A stretch of DNA of 64,000 nt from Holtiella tumoricola (lineage in GTDB: Bacteria; Bacillota; Clostridia; Lachnospirales; Cellulosilyticaceae): the NCBI RefSeq assembly GCF_027857615.1, contig NZ_JAQIFT010000062.1, positions 107,623 through 171,622 on the forward strand, in the 5' to 3' direction. A program made the position numbers and the translations under genes. Numbering within the stretch: position 1 is the first letter of the stretch; the number at the start of each line of letters is the position of its first letter. This document shows positions 51,705 through 60,854 of this stretch, in pieces. The notes beneath the pieces are model-generated. The model saw nothing but the letters and a program-made list of their open reading frames with translations, did no database searches and had not been told where the DNA came from.

Positions 51705-53048
51705 TTAATTACTTATATACATGATGAGTTTAATCTCAAAGATATGATCCACTACTTGATAGCTCATATCTCCATTATATTTTTCTACGCTATTCTTGAT
51801 ACTTAAAAGACCTATTCCATGATTAAATACATCTTTTTTGATTGTCTTAAGCATTCCTTTACTATTTAAGCGAACTGTATTCGTTGTTGTATTTTTCACC
51901 TTTATCACTAAGTTGTTATTAATTATATGTGCAATAATAGTAATGTGCTTATCAATAGAATCATCTGTCATATTCTCACATGATTCAACTGCATTATTAA
52001 GTAGGTTCCCAAATACAATGGATAAATCAAAGTTATCAATAGAAATATGCTCTGGAATCTCTACATCATAATCTAATTGAATATTTTTCTTTGCACATTC
52101 TCCTATATTAAATTGTAAGATGGCATCAATTAATTTATGCTGACATATTGTGTTCTTCTCTAAGAGGAATAAATCACTTTTCATATTCTCTAAATACTTT
52201 TTAGCTTCTTCTACATTTTCATTTGCAAGTAAGGTATCTAATGCCAATATATGATGCTTAGTATCATGGACAATAGTCCTAGACTTTTTCATGGCATACT
52301 CTAAATTATTGTAATGATTAAATTGTATTTTGAGCTGCCCCTCTAGAACCTTTAATAGAAAATGAATATATGATTTCTCAGATATCATTCTAAATAAAGT
52401 AACAATATAAAATAAGAAAATCACCGAAATAATAGAAACATTAATAATGCCTCTTACTAATCTATCTGTTGTCACTAACTCCATTGACTTTATAAAAATC
52501 GATAATAAAACATTATAATTTATTATCCCGAATATTAAGCATATGTTTAATACCTTTTTATTTTCATATAGATAATCAAAATTTAAATACTTAGAATTAA
52601 GTTTTATATATAACCAGCTTGCTAAAATGATAAATATAAAGTTTCTAGAGAAAAATGGCATTGCATCAATAACATGTATTACATAGTTAAGCCAACTTGT
52701 TTTAATAGCTAAACCTTCTAACGCCTCATAAATAATAAACATCCATATTCGAGACAGCAAAAAGAGCTGTAATAAAATGATACACTTTAAAGAAATCTGA
52801 AATAATTTCCCTTTAAAAAATAAGTTATATAACACCAAAACTAAAAAGGCTAATATATATAATTCACTTAGTAGACTTATCTCTGTAAGATGTAATTGAT
52901 AATATGTAAAAATGGTAATACCCCATATGGCTAAAAAAGAAATGTATTTATTACATATACATTCAAACTTCTTAAGCATCACCAAATGTAAAAATACAAT
53001 GAGAATGGTCCAGCTATCTATAATTTGTATTAGTATTTCAAAATTCAT
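51705..53048 (-). CDS. AgrC-type GHKL sensor kinase
   Basis: A 447-aa kinase with about six membrane segments in the first 220 residues, then the GHKL kinase part: TIVHDTKHHILALDTL holds the phospho-His region, and NLLNNAVESCENM is the ATP-binding N box. GIGLLSIKNSVEKYNGDM is the last ATP motif. This type senses peptide signals in AgrC. No agrB or agrD gene is near, so the ligand must be encoded elsewhere or be something else. The regulator gene is upstream with a 13-bp gap. Confidence 0.88.
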   Translation of the reverse strand: MNFEILIQIIDSWTILIVFLHLVMLKKFECICNKYISFLAIWGITIFTYYQLHLTEISLLSELYILAFLVLVLYNLFFKGKLFQISLKCIILLQLFLLSRIWMFIIYEALEGLAIKTSWLNYVIHVIDAMPFFSRNFIFIILASWLYIKLNSKYLNFDYLYENKKVLNICLIFGIINYNVLLSIFIKSMELVTTDRLVRGIINVSIISVIFLFYIVTLFRMISEKSYIHFLLKVLEGQLKIQFNHYNNLEYAMKKSRTIVHDTKHHILALDTLLANENVEEAKKYLENMKSDLFLLEKNTICQHKLIDAILQFNIGECAKKNIQLDYDVEIPEHISIDNFDLSIVFGNLLNNAVESCENMTDDSIDKHITIIAHIINNNLVIKVKNTTTNTVRLNSKGMLKTIKKDVFNHGIGLLSIKNSVEKYNGDMSYQVVDHIFEIKLIMYISN

Positions 53049-53061
53049 ATTAACTCCTATT

Positions 53062-53787
53062 TTATAGTAATGAAGATGTATATTCTAAAAATCTATTTTT
53101 AACATCTTTATATAAGCTTCTACTGATAGGGGCTGTTTGATTATTTACAAAAACAATCTCTTTCGCTGATATGGACATAATATTTTTTAGATTAACTAAG
53201 TAACTGCGATGACTCTTTATAAAATGATGTTGCTCTAATTCTTTAGCTAGATCATCAATTTTTTTATAAAATCCCTTATCTTCTATATGCTTATTTTTTA
53301 TTGCATTAACATATATAACCCTTTTATCCACTTCGAAATAATTGATATCTATAAAGGGAATGGAATATAAGGCATGATTAATGCTAAAAGTAAAAACATT
53401 ATTGGCATCATATTGCGTTTCATAAACTTCTAAAGCAATCTTTTGTAACTTTTCATATGTAATAGGTTTGACCATATAACTTAAGGCCTTCACCTCATAA
53501 CCATCTAAAGCAAACTCTACTGTACTTGTTAAAAAGGCAATAAGTACTTTCATATCCATCTTTCTAATTTCTTTTGCTGTTTCAATCCCATTTTGCCCTT
53601 CCATCAAGATATCTAAAAAAATTAAATCATAATTCTTAGATGAATGATTAAGTGCCCATATAAGTTCTTCCCCAGAAGAATACATATGTATAAATATATC
53701 TATATTATACTCAAAAGAGAATCTATAGAGTAACTTCTCTAGTTCATCTCTAAATAGTTTCTCATCATCACATATAGCTACCTTCAT
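53062..53787 (-). CDS. AgrA-type LytTR response regulator
   Basis: A 241-aa regulator with a receiver domain, phosphoacceptor D59 in LIFLDILMEGQNG, and a C-terminal LytTR DNA-binding domain from about residue 135 (FEVDKRVIYVN then HRSYLVNLKNI). LytTR domains bind direct repeats and control virulence, peptide or envelope genes. First gene of the two-gene unit with the AgrC-type kinase. Confidence 0.9.
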   Translation of the reverse strand: MKVAICDDEKLFRDELEKLLYRFSFEYNIDIFIHMYSSGEELIWALNHSSKNYDLIFLDILMEGQNGIETAKEIRKMDMKVLIAFLTSTVEFALDGYEVKALSYMVKPITYEKLQKIALEVYETQYDANNVFTFSINHALYSIPFIDINYFEVDKRVIYVNAIKNKHIEDKGFYKKIDDLAKELEQHHFIKSHRSYLVNLKNIMSISAKEIVFVNNQTAPISRSLYKDVKNRFLEYTSSLL

Positions 53788-53969
53788 CCCTAGCCCTCCT
53801 TAAATGTCCAAATTAATTATATCTTACCTTCTCTCATTAATAAATTATTTTTTATTTCCAATATATTTCTAAACAAACTTAGCATTATATAATTAACAGA
53901 AGATAATTATACTCTATTGATTATCTTTTTTATACATATACTTTAAATTTATTTATATATAAATAAGTA

Positions 53970-54010
53970 AATCCCCCTTAGCAGCACAGTTAAGCGCCCT
54001 AAGGGGGATT
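53970..54010 (-). terminator. Terminator of DUF898-like gene
   Basis: AAATCCCCCTTAG and CTAAGGGGGATTT form a 13-bp stem; the following minus-strand bases are AT-rich. Confidence 0.8.
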
Positions 54011-54024
54011 TATAATATCAAATT

Positions 54025-54375
54025 CTATTCCATCTGCGTATCTTCAAAAATTGTATTTGCTGTAATCCATTGCTCCATTCTTATATCTACAACAATTACA
54101 AATATCCCAAATGTAACTATACTTAAGAACCACCACCATAACCAGTGACAAATAAGTTCTCTAGGGTCTCCAATAAATTTCAATCTCTTACCACAAATCA
54201 CTGTATGGTGATATTGTGCTTTATACTTCATACATAGTGCCCAAGGATAAGCTAGTCCTAATGTTAGAATACATATAGCATAAAATTTAATATTAAGAAT
54301 GATATAATCTTTTACCTTCTTATCAAAGTAGGAATCATACTTTTTCTTATGTTCAATGATTGTTGACTGTTTCAT
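54025..54375 (-). CDS. DUF898-like small membrane protein
   Basis: A 116-aa protein with two strong hydrophobic segments (about 26-48 and 77-98). YAICILTLGLAYPWALCMKYKAQYHHTVICGKRLKFIGD (in parts) matches the repeated part of YjgN/DUF898 proteins, here a single unit. Function unknown. Single gene. Confidence 0.7.
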   Translation of the reverse strand: MKQSTIIEHKKKYDSYFDKKVKDYIILNIKFYAICILTLGLAYPWALCMKYKAQYHHTVICGKRLKFIGDPRELICHWLWWWFLSIVTFGIFVIVVDIRMEQWITANTIFEDTQME

Positions 54376-54489
54376 ATTAAATATTCTCCTGTAATGTTGT
54401 GCCAGATTTTATTTGTCTCTATCTTAGCAAACAATCATCTATAAATATTACAGTTGTTACCAATAGCTTATATTCTGTTATAAAATACA

Positions 54490-54525
54490 AAAAGCAATTC
54501 AGGGAGTCTGCCTGAATTGCTTTTT
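54490..54525 (-). terminator. Terminator of murA
   Basis: AAAAGCAATTCAGG and CCTGAATTGCTTTT stem, directly past the murA stop, with T run. Confidence 0.85.
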
Positions 54526-54526
54526 G

Positions 54527-55789
54527 TTACACTCTTGATACGTCTGCACCAAGTGCTCTTAATTTATCTTCTACTGATTCGTATCCTCTATCAATGTATT
54601 TGATATCATCGATATAAGTTTCACCATCTGCTTTTAGCCCCGCTAAAATCATACAAGCACCTGCACGTAAGTCTGTTGCAATAAGATTGCTACCTGTTAG
54701 ATGACTTACGCCTTCGATTTCAGCTTTGTTTCCGTTTACTACGTTAATCTTAGTTCCCATATGATTGAGTTGTTCAATATATTGGAATCTGTTTTCAAAC
54801 ACACTTTCAAGCATAGTACTCTTACCCATTGCTGTACTTAATAGTACTGTCATCTGTGGTTGAAGGTCTGTTGGGAAACCTGGATGAGGTAAAGTTTTAA
54901 CATTTGTTGCAATAAGATCTTTACCTGCAGCTACATGAATGTAGTCGTCTCCTTCTTCAATTTCAACACCCATCTCACGCATTTTGAGAGATACTGATTC
55001 CATATGCTCTGGGATAATGTTACGTACATATACATCCCCACCAGTAATAGCTGCTGCCATCATATAAGTGCCTGCTTCTATTTGGTCTGGGATAATAGAG
55101 TATTTTCCACCTTGTAACTTAGGTACACCTTTGACACGGATAACATCTGTACCTGCACCTTTGATGCTTGCTCCCATCATATTGAGGAAGTTGGCCACAT
55201 CTACGATGTGAGGCTCTTTAGCTGCATTCTCAATAGTAGTTGTCCCTTCTGCTAAGACTGCTGCTAACATGATGTTAATCGTAGCACCTACGCTTACTAC
55301 ATCAAGGTAAATATGTGTTCCTACTAATTTATCTGCTACTGCATAAATTGTATCTTCTTGTATGGTTACTGTTGCACCAAGTGCTTCAAAACCTTTAATA
55401 TGCTGATCAATTGGTCTTTTACCAAAATTACATCCGCCTGGCATTGCAACTTTTGCTTTACCAAAACGTCCAAGGAGTGCTCCAATTAAATAATAAGAAG
55501 CTCTCATTTTACCAATACACTCATCTGTAGCACAATAACTGTATACGGTTGTTGCATCTACATTAACAGTATGCTTATCTTCAAATTCAGCAATTGCTCC
55601 TAAAGATTTCATTGCATCTGTTAATAAAATAACATCATTAATATATGGTAAGTTTTCAATTTCACATGTTCCATCCACTAAAAGCGCAGCTGGTAGTATG
55701 GCCACTGCTGCATTTTTAGCTCCACTAATTACTACATCTCCGGTTAGGCGTTTACCACCTCGTATACATAGCTTGCTCAACCTAAACAC
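54527..55789 (-). CDS. murA: UDP-N-acetylglucosamine 1-carboxyvinyltransferase
   Basis: A 420-aa enzyme of the first committed step of peptidoglycan synthesis. K25 and N26 (SGAKNA) bind substrate, and the catalytic Cys120 lies in PGGCNFGKRPID; the C would be the fosfomycin target. All key residues are kept. It follows yycI by 98 bp on the same strand, so cell-wall synthesis is coupled to the WalRK cluster. Confidence 0.95.
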   Translation of the reverse strand: MFRLSKLCIRGGKRLTGDVVISGAKNAAVAILPAALLVDGTCEIENLPYINDVILLTDAMKSLGAIAEFEDKHTVNVDATTVYSYCATDECIGKMRASYYLIGALLGRFGKAKVAMPGGCNFGKRPIDQHIKGFEALGATVTIQEDTIYAVADKLVGTHIYLDVVSVGATINIMLAAVLAEGTTTIENAAKEPHIVDVANFLNMMGASIKGAGTDVIRVKGVPKLQGGKYSIIPDQIEAGTYMMAAAITGGDVYVRNIIPEHMESVSLKMREMGVEIEEGDDYIHVAAGKDLIATNVKTLPHPGFPTDLQPQMTVLLSTAMGKSTMLESVFENRFQYIEQLNHMGTKINVVNGNKAEIEGVSHLTGSNLIATDLRAGACMILAGLKADGETYIDDIKYIDRGYESVEDKLRALGADVSRV

Positions 55790-55887
55790 CTCTTAATTTG
55801 TATTTATTCTTTACTATTTTACTTTTGTTGTATCTATTGCAACATGGCCTTATAACGCCTCAAAATCAGTCAATTTCCATTATACCA

Positions 55888-56793
55888 TCAATACTGGGAA
55901 ATAAAAAGTATTTCTTCATAGGTATTTGTATAAGCATTGACAAATATCGGTGTTGTTAAACCCCGCATTTGAATTTTGTACATTGGAACTGCTTCTTCGG
56001 CTAAAATATGCATTCCTTCAATATTATCTAGCCTATAGCCAAGTTCAACAGATTCAACTATTCTTTCCGTTTGATCCAGATTAAGTTCTTGAAGTCCAAA
56101 AAGGACTTCGTCAATAGGATATAAAGGTTTAAGCTGGCCTACTTTATCTGTAATGACCAGGCATCTGACCTCAGCATCAAACACGCCACCCTCAGATACC
56201 CTTAATTTGATATAACTGTCAAAAACAGGTAAACCTTTATATACTTCATAATATGTTATATCCCATCCATATGACTCACTTCTAGACTCAATTTTTACAT
56301 CTTGGAAATAATTCTCCATTTCTAAGTTCTCTACAAACCTCTTAGCTAGCTTCAAAGCTTCCTTCTCGCTCAAGGCATTGCCCTCATTTTCAATCCCTTT
56401 ATGATGGTAACTAATACGTTCTTTAGAAAACTTAAGTTCTTCTTCTTGCTTACTGTAGACAAGTGCATTTCTCCCATATTTCACATCATAAGCATCTTTT
56501 GTAATGGTAATCAAAGAACGGTCTTCTCCAAATACATTACTTACCACGCCATCACGTATGGTAGAAGTAATCTGCACAGGCTCTAACCAGATGGACGATT
56601 TTGGCGAAAATACTCGAGGTAACTTAGCATCAACTTTTATATTATTCTTTTTTAAAATAGAGGTAATCGTATCTAGACGATCATCAGATACTTGATACGT
56701 TACAACTAGCTTTTCATAATTAATCCATGCTAAGACAATATTGAGGCATAAAAAAATAGCAATTAATAAATTTAACGCCTTATCCCATCTCAT
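55888..56793 (-). CDS. yycI: YycI-like regulator of WalK
   Basis: A 301-aa protein with one N-terminal membrane segment (about 8-23, LNLLIAIFLCLNIVLAWIN) and an extracytoplasmic domain. YycI of Bacillus is also single-span and controls WalK with YycH. The YycI two-component regulatory motif is seen in DISYYEVYKGLPVFDSYIKLRVSEGGV-like sequence. Sequence identity across the family is low, so gene order is the main support. A hairpin (56899-56927) separates it from yycH. Confidence 0.75.
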   Translation of the reverse strand: MRWDKALNLLIAIFLCLNIVLAWINYEKLVVTYQVSDDRLDTITSILKKNNIKVDAKLPRVFSPKSSIWLEPVQITSTIRDGVVSNVFGEDRSLITITKDAYDVKYGRNALVYSKQEEELKFSKERISYHHKGIENEGNALSEKEALKLAKRFVENLEMENYFQDVKIESRSESYGWDITYYEVYKGLPVFDSYIKLRVSEGGVFDAEVRCLVITDKVGQLKPLYPIDEVLFGLQELNLDQTERIVESVELGYRLDNIEGMHILAEEAVPMYKIQMRGLTTPIFVNAYTNTYEEILFISQY

Positions 56794-56861
56794 ATTTCCG
56801 TGCCACTCCTCACTTTATATACTATAAAAAGTTAGGGAATACTTCCCTTGCACCCTTTATA

Positions 56862-56888
56862 GGATAGGTAACAACTTCCCTATCCTAT
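56862..56888 (-). promoter_or_regulatory. Hairpin in the yycI leader
   Basis: ATAGGATAGG and CCTATCCTAT with a seven-to-nine-base loop; no T run follows on the minus strand, so it may be an mRNA-structure element rather than a terminator. Confidence 0.4.
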
Positions 56889-56898
56889 CATAAATATA

Positions 56899-56927
56899 AG
56901 GCAAAGTGAAGCATTACACTTTGCCTT
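56899..56927 (-). terminator. Terminator between yycH and yycI
   Basis: AAGGCAAAGTG and CACTTTGCCTT stem with an 8-base loop directly past the yycH stop. The T run after it is weak, so it may attenuate rather than stop transcription into yycI. Confidence 0.6.
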
Positions 56928-56928
56928 A

Positions 56929-58311
56929 TTATGGATAATACCACCTTTGTTTATAAATAACGCCCCAAGCGAGCTTAATCGGATGCTTAAAATCTTTCAC
57001 TAAATAGACAAGTTCTAAGCGATCTAATGCAAAGTCTTCTATGCCTTGTTCCATTAATAAGCTATACATATTATCCATTGGTTCTAAGTAATGAGATTTG
57101 AATGTTTCAGTCTGCCAATCAGAATAAATCTCTAATGTACATACCTTCATACTCACAAAATCATTGCCTTTAATGGATACTTCTAAATAAGAAGTAATCC
57201 CTAATTGCTTCTTCAAACTGTCTTCCATCTGAATCCGGTATCCATCATGGCTTAAATCAAAGTAATACGTAATTTTTTGTCCTTCTTGAACAATATTAGA
57301 TAAATAAAGATTTTCTGCTGTCTGCTTAGAAACACATTCAGCTTGCTCTATAAAATCTAAGACCTTGTTATAACCTTGAAGGAGATTGGTTACATTTTGA
57401 GTTTGCTTAGGATCTAAGTTTAAATACTCAATAGTACCTAAAGGATTATACGTTACAATAGTCTTTTTAGGCTCAGTATAAACAACCGATCCATCTTCAT
57501 AGATATCCTTTTCTTTAACCAGAGGGCTTATAAAGAAATCATTAATCCTAGTTTCTAAAACTTGATCCCCTTCTTCTTTTGTTAAATCAATAGGGTTATA
57601 AATATTTAATATAGGATAAGTGACTAATGTCTCCTGACTACTGGTAGGTAGGAAGACATTTCCTTTTATTTGCAAGTTTTCTATTGTGGCACTTGGTTGG
57701 TAAGTTGTAATGTTCTTAGTTAAATCATCTTCTGTAACTGCTCCATATACCTTTTCAATATCTTGAAAATTCCCTACTACGCTTAGTTCATAATAATAGT
57801 CTTCCTTAGAATTGACTAGGCATAAACTTGCTTCTTTTTGGAACTTATTCTTAGAATACATAAAGACATAATCGATCTTATCTACCAATGAACTTATACC
57901 ACTTATTCCACTAATACTATCTAGTCCTAAAGGAATCTCATACTCAAGTACAATGCTTGGCATACTTAAGAGCTTACCCCATGGTATCCCCTCTAACTTT
58001 GTAAGAGATTTCTCTTCTTCATATTCATAGACTACCTTTTTGAACTCACTTATAAGCCTTTTGTAATCCTTTTTCTCATTTCCTGTTGTATCACCTAGAT
58101 AAAATGCTAAAGAATTTGAAAGACCTGTATCGTTGTTCCCAGCTTCAACAACCCAGATATTCATAGGCATAATAGGTTCATAGTCCATATTTTTCTTTAA
58201 AAAATTATGGCTTGACATACTGCCAAGCCATAATAGCGCTGTCTGTATAACTGTTGCAACAATAAGGCAACTTAGTAAAATCAGTTTGATATGCTCTTTG
58301 CCTTTATCCAT
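56929..58311 (-). CDS. yycH: YycH-like regulator of WalK
   Basis: A 460-aa protein with one N-terminal membrane segment (about 10-28) and a large extracytoplasmic part, as YycH has. Sequence between family members is low; length, topology and order before yycI support the call. The part DGSVVYTEPKKTIVTYNPLGTIEYLN (in parts) lies in the second domain. It follows the 205-aa secreted protein by 10 bp. Confidence 0.75.
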   Translation of the reverse strand: MDKGKEHIKLILLSCLIVATVIQTALLWLGSMSSHNFLKKNMDYEPIMPMNIWVVEAGNNDTGLSNSLAFYLGDTTGNEKKDYKRLISEFKKVVYEYEEEKSLTKLEGIPWGKLLSMPSIVLEYEIPLGLDSISGISGISSLVDKIDYVFMYSKNKFQKEASLCLVNSKEDYYYELSVVGNFQDIEKVYGAVTEDDLTKNITTYQPSATIENLQIKGNVFLPTSSQETLVTYPILNIYNPIDLTKEEGDQVLETRINDFFISPLVKEKDIYEDGSVVYTEPKKTIVTYNPLGTIEYLNLDPKQTQNVTNLLQGYNKVLDFIEQAECVSKQTAENLYLSNIVQEGQKITYYFDLSHDGYRIQMEDSLKKQLGITSYLEVSIKGNDFVSMKVCTLEIYSDWQTETFKSHYLEPMDNMYSLLMEQGIEDFALDRLELVYLVKDFKHPIKLAWGVIYKQRWYYP

Positions 58312-58321
58312 TGTCTCACCA

Positions 58322-58939
58322 TCATTCTTTAGTTACAACTGCTGGTGTTGTTTTAGCCGCAGGCTCATTAATTTTCCCTAGAATACCACTTGCATCATCT
58401 GCAATAAAAGTTTTAATCTTTTCTTTTTCCACTTCTGTTTTTCTCTCAATGATTATAGACTGACTGCCTTTTTTATCATCTAGTTCATAAGTGTATTTGA
58501 TGATGACATGATTTGTTCCTTCAGAAAGGTCAATAAGCTGACTAAACATCTTAGTTGCACCGACTTCTTTCACTTTGTACACTTTATAACTATTTGTCTC
58601 GGTTGGAGCTGGAGTATCCATCTTTTCACCTGTATAGACAATAATCTCAATTTTTGTACCTGTGCGCGCTTCACCCATGATGTTAATCTGACTATCAAAA
58701 GTCTGGATCTTCTCTTTGTTAAGGGACTGGGTGATTCTCACATATTCATCTTTTTTAAAGGTAATAGCGGATGACGTACTTGTTTGTGAACCCTCTTTAA
58801 CAATAGCTACTTCATTTGTTGCAGTTGTGTTCACATTTTTAGTTGTATCAGCTTTTACTTCTGATGCCATCAATGCTGTTGGCGCCATAAGTGTTGCTCC
58901 TAAAACTAGTATACTTGTAATATATTTCATCTTATTCAT
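58322..58939 (-). CDS. Secreted protein inserted between walK and yycH
   Basis: A 205-aa exported protein with a signal peptide (ITSILVLGATLMAPTALMAS, cleavage probably after the Ala-Ser). The rest is Thr/Lys rich with one Ig-like or beta-sandwich domain, about 60-170, and ends in a Pro/Ala/Thr tail. No cell-wall anchor or lipobox is visible. A perfect WalR box and a -10-like TATAAT precede it, so it is likely WalR-controlled. Its gene ends 10 bp before yycH; in Bacillus the order walR walK yycH has no such gene. Function unknown. Confidence 0.6.
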   Translation of the reverse strand: MNKMKYITSILVLGATLMAPTALMASEVKADTTKNVNTTATNEVAIVKEGSQTSTSSAITFKKDEYVRITQSLNKEKIQTFDSQINIMGEARTGTKIEIIVYTGEKMDTPAPTETNSYKVYKVKEVGATKMFSQLIDLSEGTNHVIIKYTYELDDKKGSQSIIIERKTEVEKEKIKTFIADDASGILGKINEPAAKTTPAVVTKE

Positions 58940-59004
58940 GTGGAACCCCCTTTCTTGAATTTATTGTACTTATAGTTTTCCTTCCTATATTATACAATAT
59001 TTAT

Positions 59005-59021
59005 TTTACAATTATGTTACA
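59005..59021 (-). promoter_or_regulatory. WalR-box candidate
   Basis: On the minus strand TGTAAC-ATAAT-TGTAAA, a perfect fit to the WalR consensus TGTWAH-N5-TGTWAH. It lies 66 bp upstream of the 205-aa gene and is followed by TATAAT as a -10. Confidence 0.65.
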
Positions 59022-59051
59022 ATTTAATAACGTTTGCCTTACAAGTAATTT

Positions 59052-60851
59052 TTAACTTGTGTATGGTTTAAATTGCACGGTAACTGTTGTCCCTTTTCCT
59101 ACTTTACTCGTAATATGAATGGTTCCATCATGAAGCTCTACCATCTCTTTTACGATTGATAGTCCTAAACCTGTACCGCCTTGACTTCTAGATCTTGCCT
59201 TATCTACACGGAAGAAACGTTCAAAAATACGCGCTAAATCCGGTTTAGCGATTCCAATACCTGTATCTTGCACTTGCAAAGTAATCCAATCTTTATTTTT
59301 ATAGAGTTTAACCGTAATGGTACCAGTATCTATACTATATTTTATTGCATTGGATAGTATATTGTGAAGGATCTGTCTGATTCTAGCACTATCTCCCATC
59401 ATTATATAATCTAGTTCTGGGTTTGCTTCATAGATTAAGCGATGCCCTTTCTTTTCTATATGAATCTTTTGTGCTTCTAAAGTATCTTCAACAATAGATC
59501 TAAAATCAATGGCTCTTAAATCCAGTTGCATTTGTTTGTTATCAATACGTGAAAGTTCTAGAAGGTCTTTGACTAAGTTGGTCATACGATCTGCTTCTTT
59601 TTCCATAACTCTTAAGAATTGTACAGCAATTTCACGGTCATCAATAGCACCATCTAAGAGGGTCTCCGTATAACTCTTAACTGTAGTAAGAGGTGTACGT
59701 AACTCATGAGACACATTTGCTACGAACTCTTTACGCATTTGGTCTAACTTTTGCTGATTTGTTACATCTTGCATAACTACAACAAGCCCTTCGCTTTCAC
59801 CTAAACTATTGGAATACGGTGCGAAGTGGAGATTATAATAGCGCTCTTCTATCTCCATCATAATGCCTTCGTCTGCTTTGATGTTTTCTCGTTCTTCATT
59901 TTTCATTAACTGATCAAAAGATACATCTACACCAAACTTAGGGAAAATAAAATCAAAACGATGATCAATACGATTCTCTCCTAAGATTTCTGAACAAACA
60001 GGATTGGCATGAATAAGCACGCCTTGTCTATTAAAAGCCATAACACCATCTGCCATATTTTGAAGAATCTTTTCTAACTTACTTTTTTCACTAGAGATTG
60101 CTCCCATCGTACGACTAAGCTCTGTTGCCATATAGTTGAAACTTTGTGTCAACTGGCCTATCTCATCTGTTGAATAAATCGGAATACGGCTAAATGAACC
60201 TTCCGCAAGTTGCTTAGAACTCTTGGTAAGTTGCTTGATAGGTACTGTTATCATCCTTGCAAATATAGCACTAAATAAGGCAGCAATGGCCATCGCTACC
60301 ATCGATGCCAAACTAATAGTCTTCATGGCATTAAATACATTGTTATAAATATCTGATGCATCTGCCATTACATAAATAATAGCTAAAAGATCTCCTGTAT
60401 TTTTATCCATAATAGGCCTAGCATGCTCTACATATTCTGGCCCCCCATCTTGGCTTGCAAAGTTGGGCCAATCCAAAGTGACAGCTTGTTTCTTATCAAT
60501 TACTTTGGGAATAACCTGCTTAGATGGAACTAATTGCCCTATAGCATACTTAGACGTAGAACCTAATAAAAGGTGTCCCGTAGCATCTAAGATATAAATA
60601 TCATGCTTATTAAGGGCCACCAACATTGAAAGGGTCTTTTCTACTTCGTCAATACTTTCTTCTAGCTGCTCGTCCGTCTCTACAGCCAGACGTGTTTCTA
60701 TCATCTCTGCTGCATCTACTAACTCATTCTTTAACTTTTCATAATAAGTGTTCTCGATATCATAGATAATGAGTGTTCCACTCACTACCATGATAACGAG
60801 AACAAGACTTAAATAGATCGTTACGATCTTCCACTGTATACTCGTCTTCAT
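59052..60851 (-). CDS. walK: WalK sensor histidine kinase
   Basis: A 599-aa essential-type kinase for cell-wall homeostasis. TM1 about 10-29, extracellular PAS-like domain to 175, TM2 about 178-200, HAMP 200-255, PAS 265-365, HisKA with H382 (NVSHELRTPL), HATPase with NILSNAIKYS, DTGIGIAKPD and GTGLGLSIVK. All boxes are kept. It starts 3 bp after the stop of walR. Part of the YycFG set. Confidence 0.93.
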   Translation of the reverse strand: MKTSIQWKIVTIYLSLVLVIMVVSGTLIIYDIENTYYEKLKNELVDAAEMIETRLAVETDEQLEESIDEVEKTLSMLVALNKHDIYILDATGHLLLGSTSKYAIGQLVPSKQVIPKVIDKKQAVTLDWPNFASQDGGPEYVEHARPIMDKNTGDLLAIIYVMADASDIYNNVFNAMKTISLASMVAMAIAALFSAIFARMITVPIKQLTKSSKQLAEGSFSRIPIYSTDEIGQLTQSFNYMATELSRTMGAISSEKSKLEKILQNMADGVMAFNRQGVLIHANPVCSEILGENRIDHRFDFIFPKFGVDVSFDQLMKNEERENIKADEGIMMEIEERYYNLHFAPYSNSLGESEGLVVVMQDVTNQQKLDQMRKEFVANVSHELRTPLTTVKSYTETLLDGAIDDREIAVQFLRVMEKEADRMTNLVKDLLELSRIDNKQMQLDLRAIDFRSIVEDTLEAQKIHIEKKGHRLIYEANPELDYIMMGDSARIRQILHNILSNAIKYSIDTGTITVKLYKNKDWITLQVQDTGIGIAKPDLARIFERFFRVDKARSRSQGGTGLGLSIVKEMVELHDGTIHITSKVGKGTTVTVQFKPYTS

Positions 60852-60854
60852 AAA

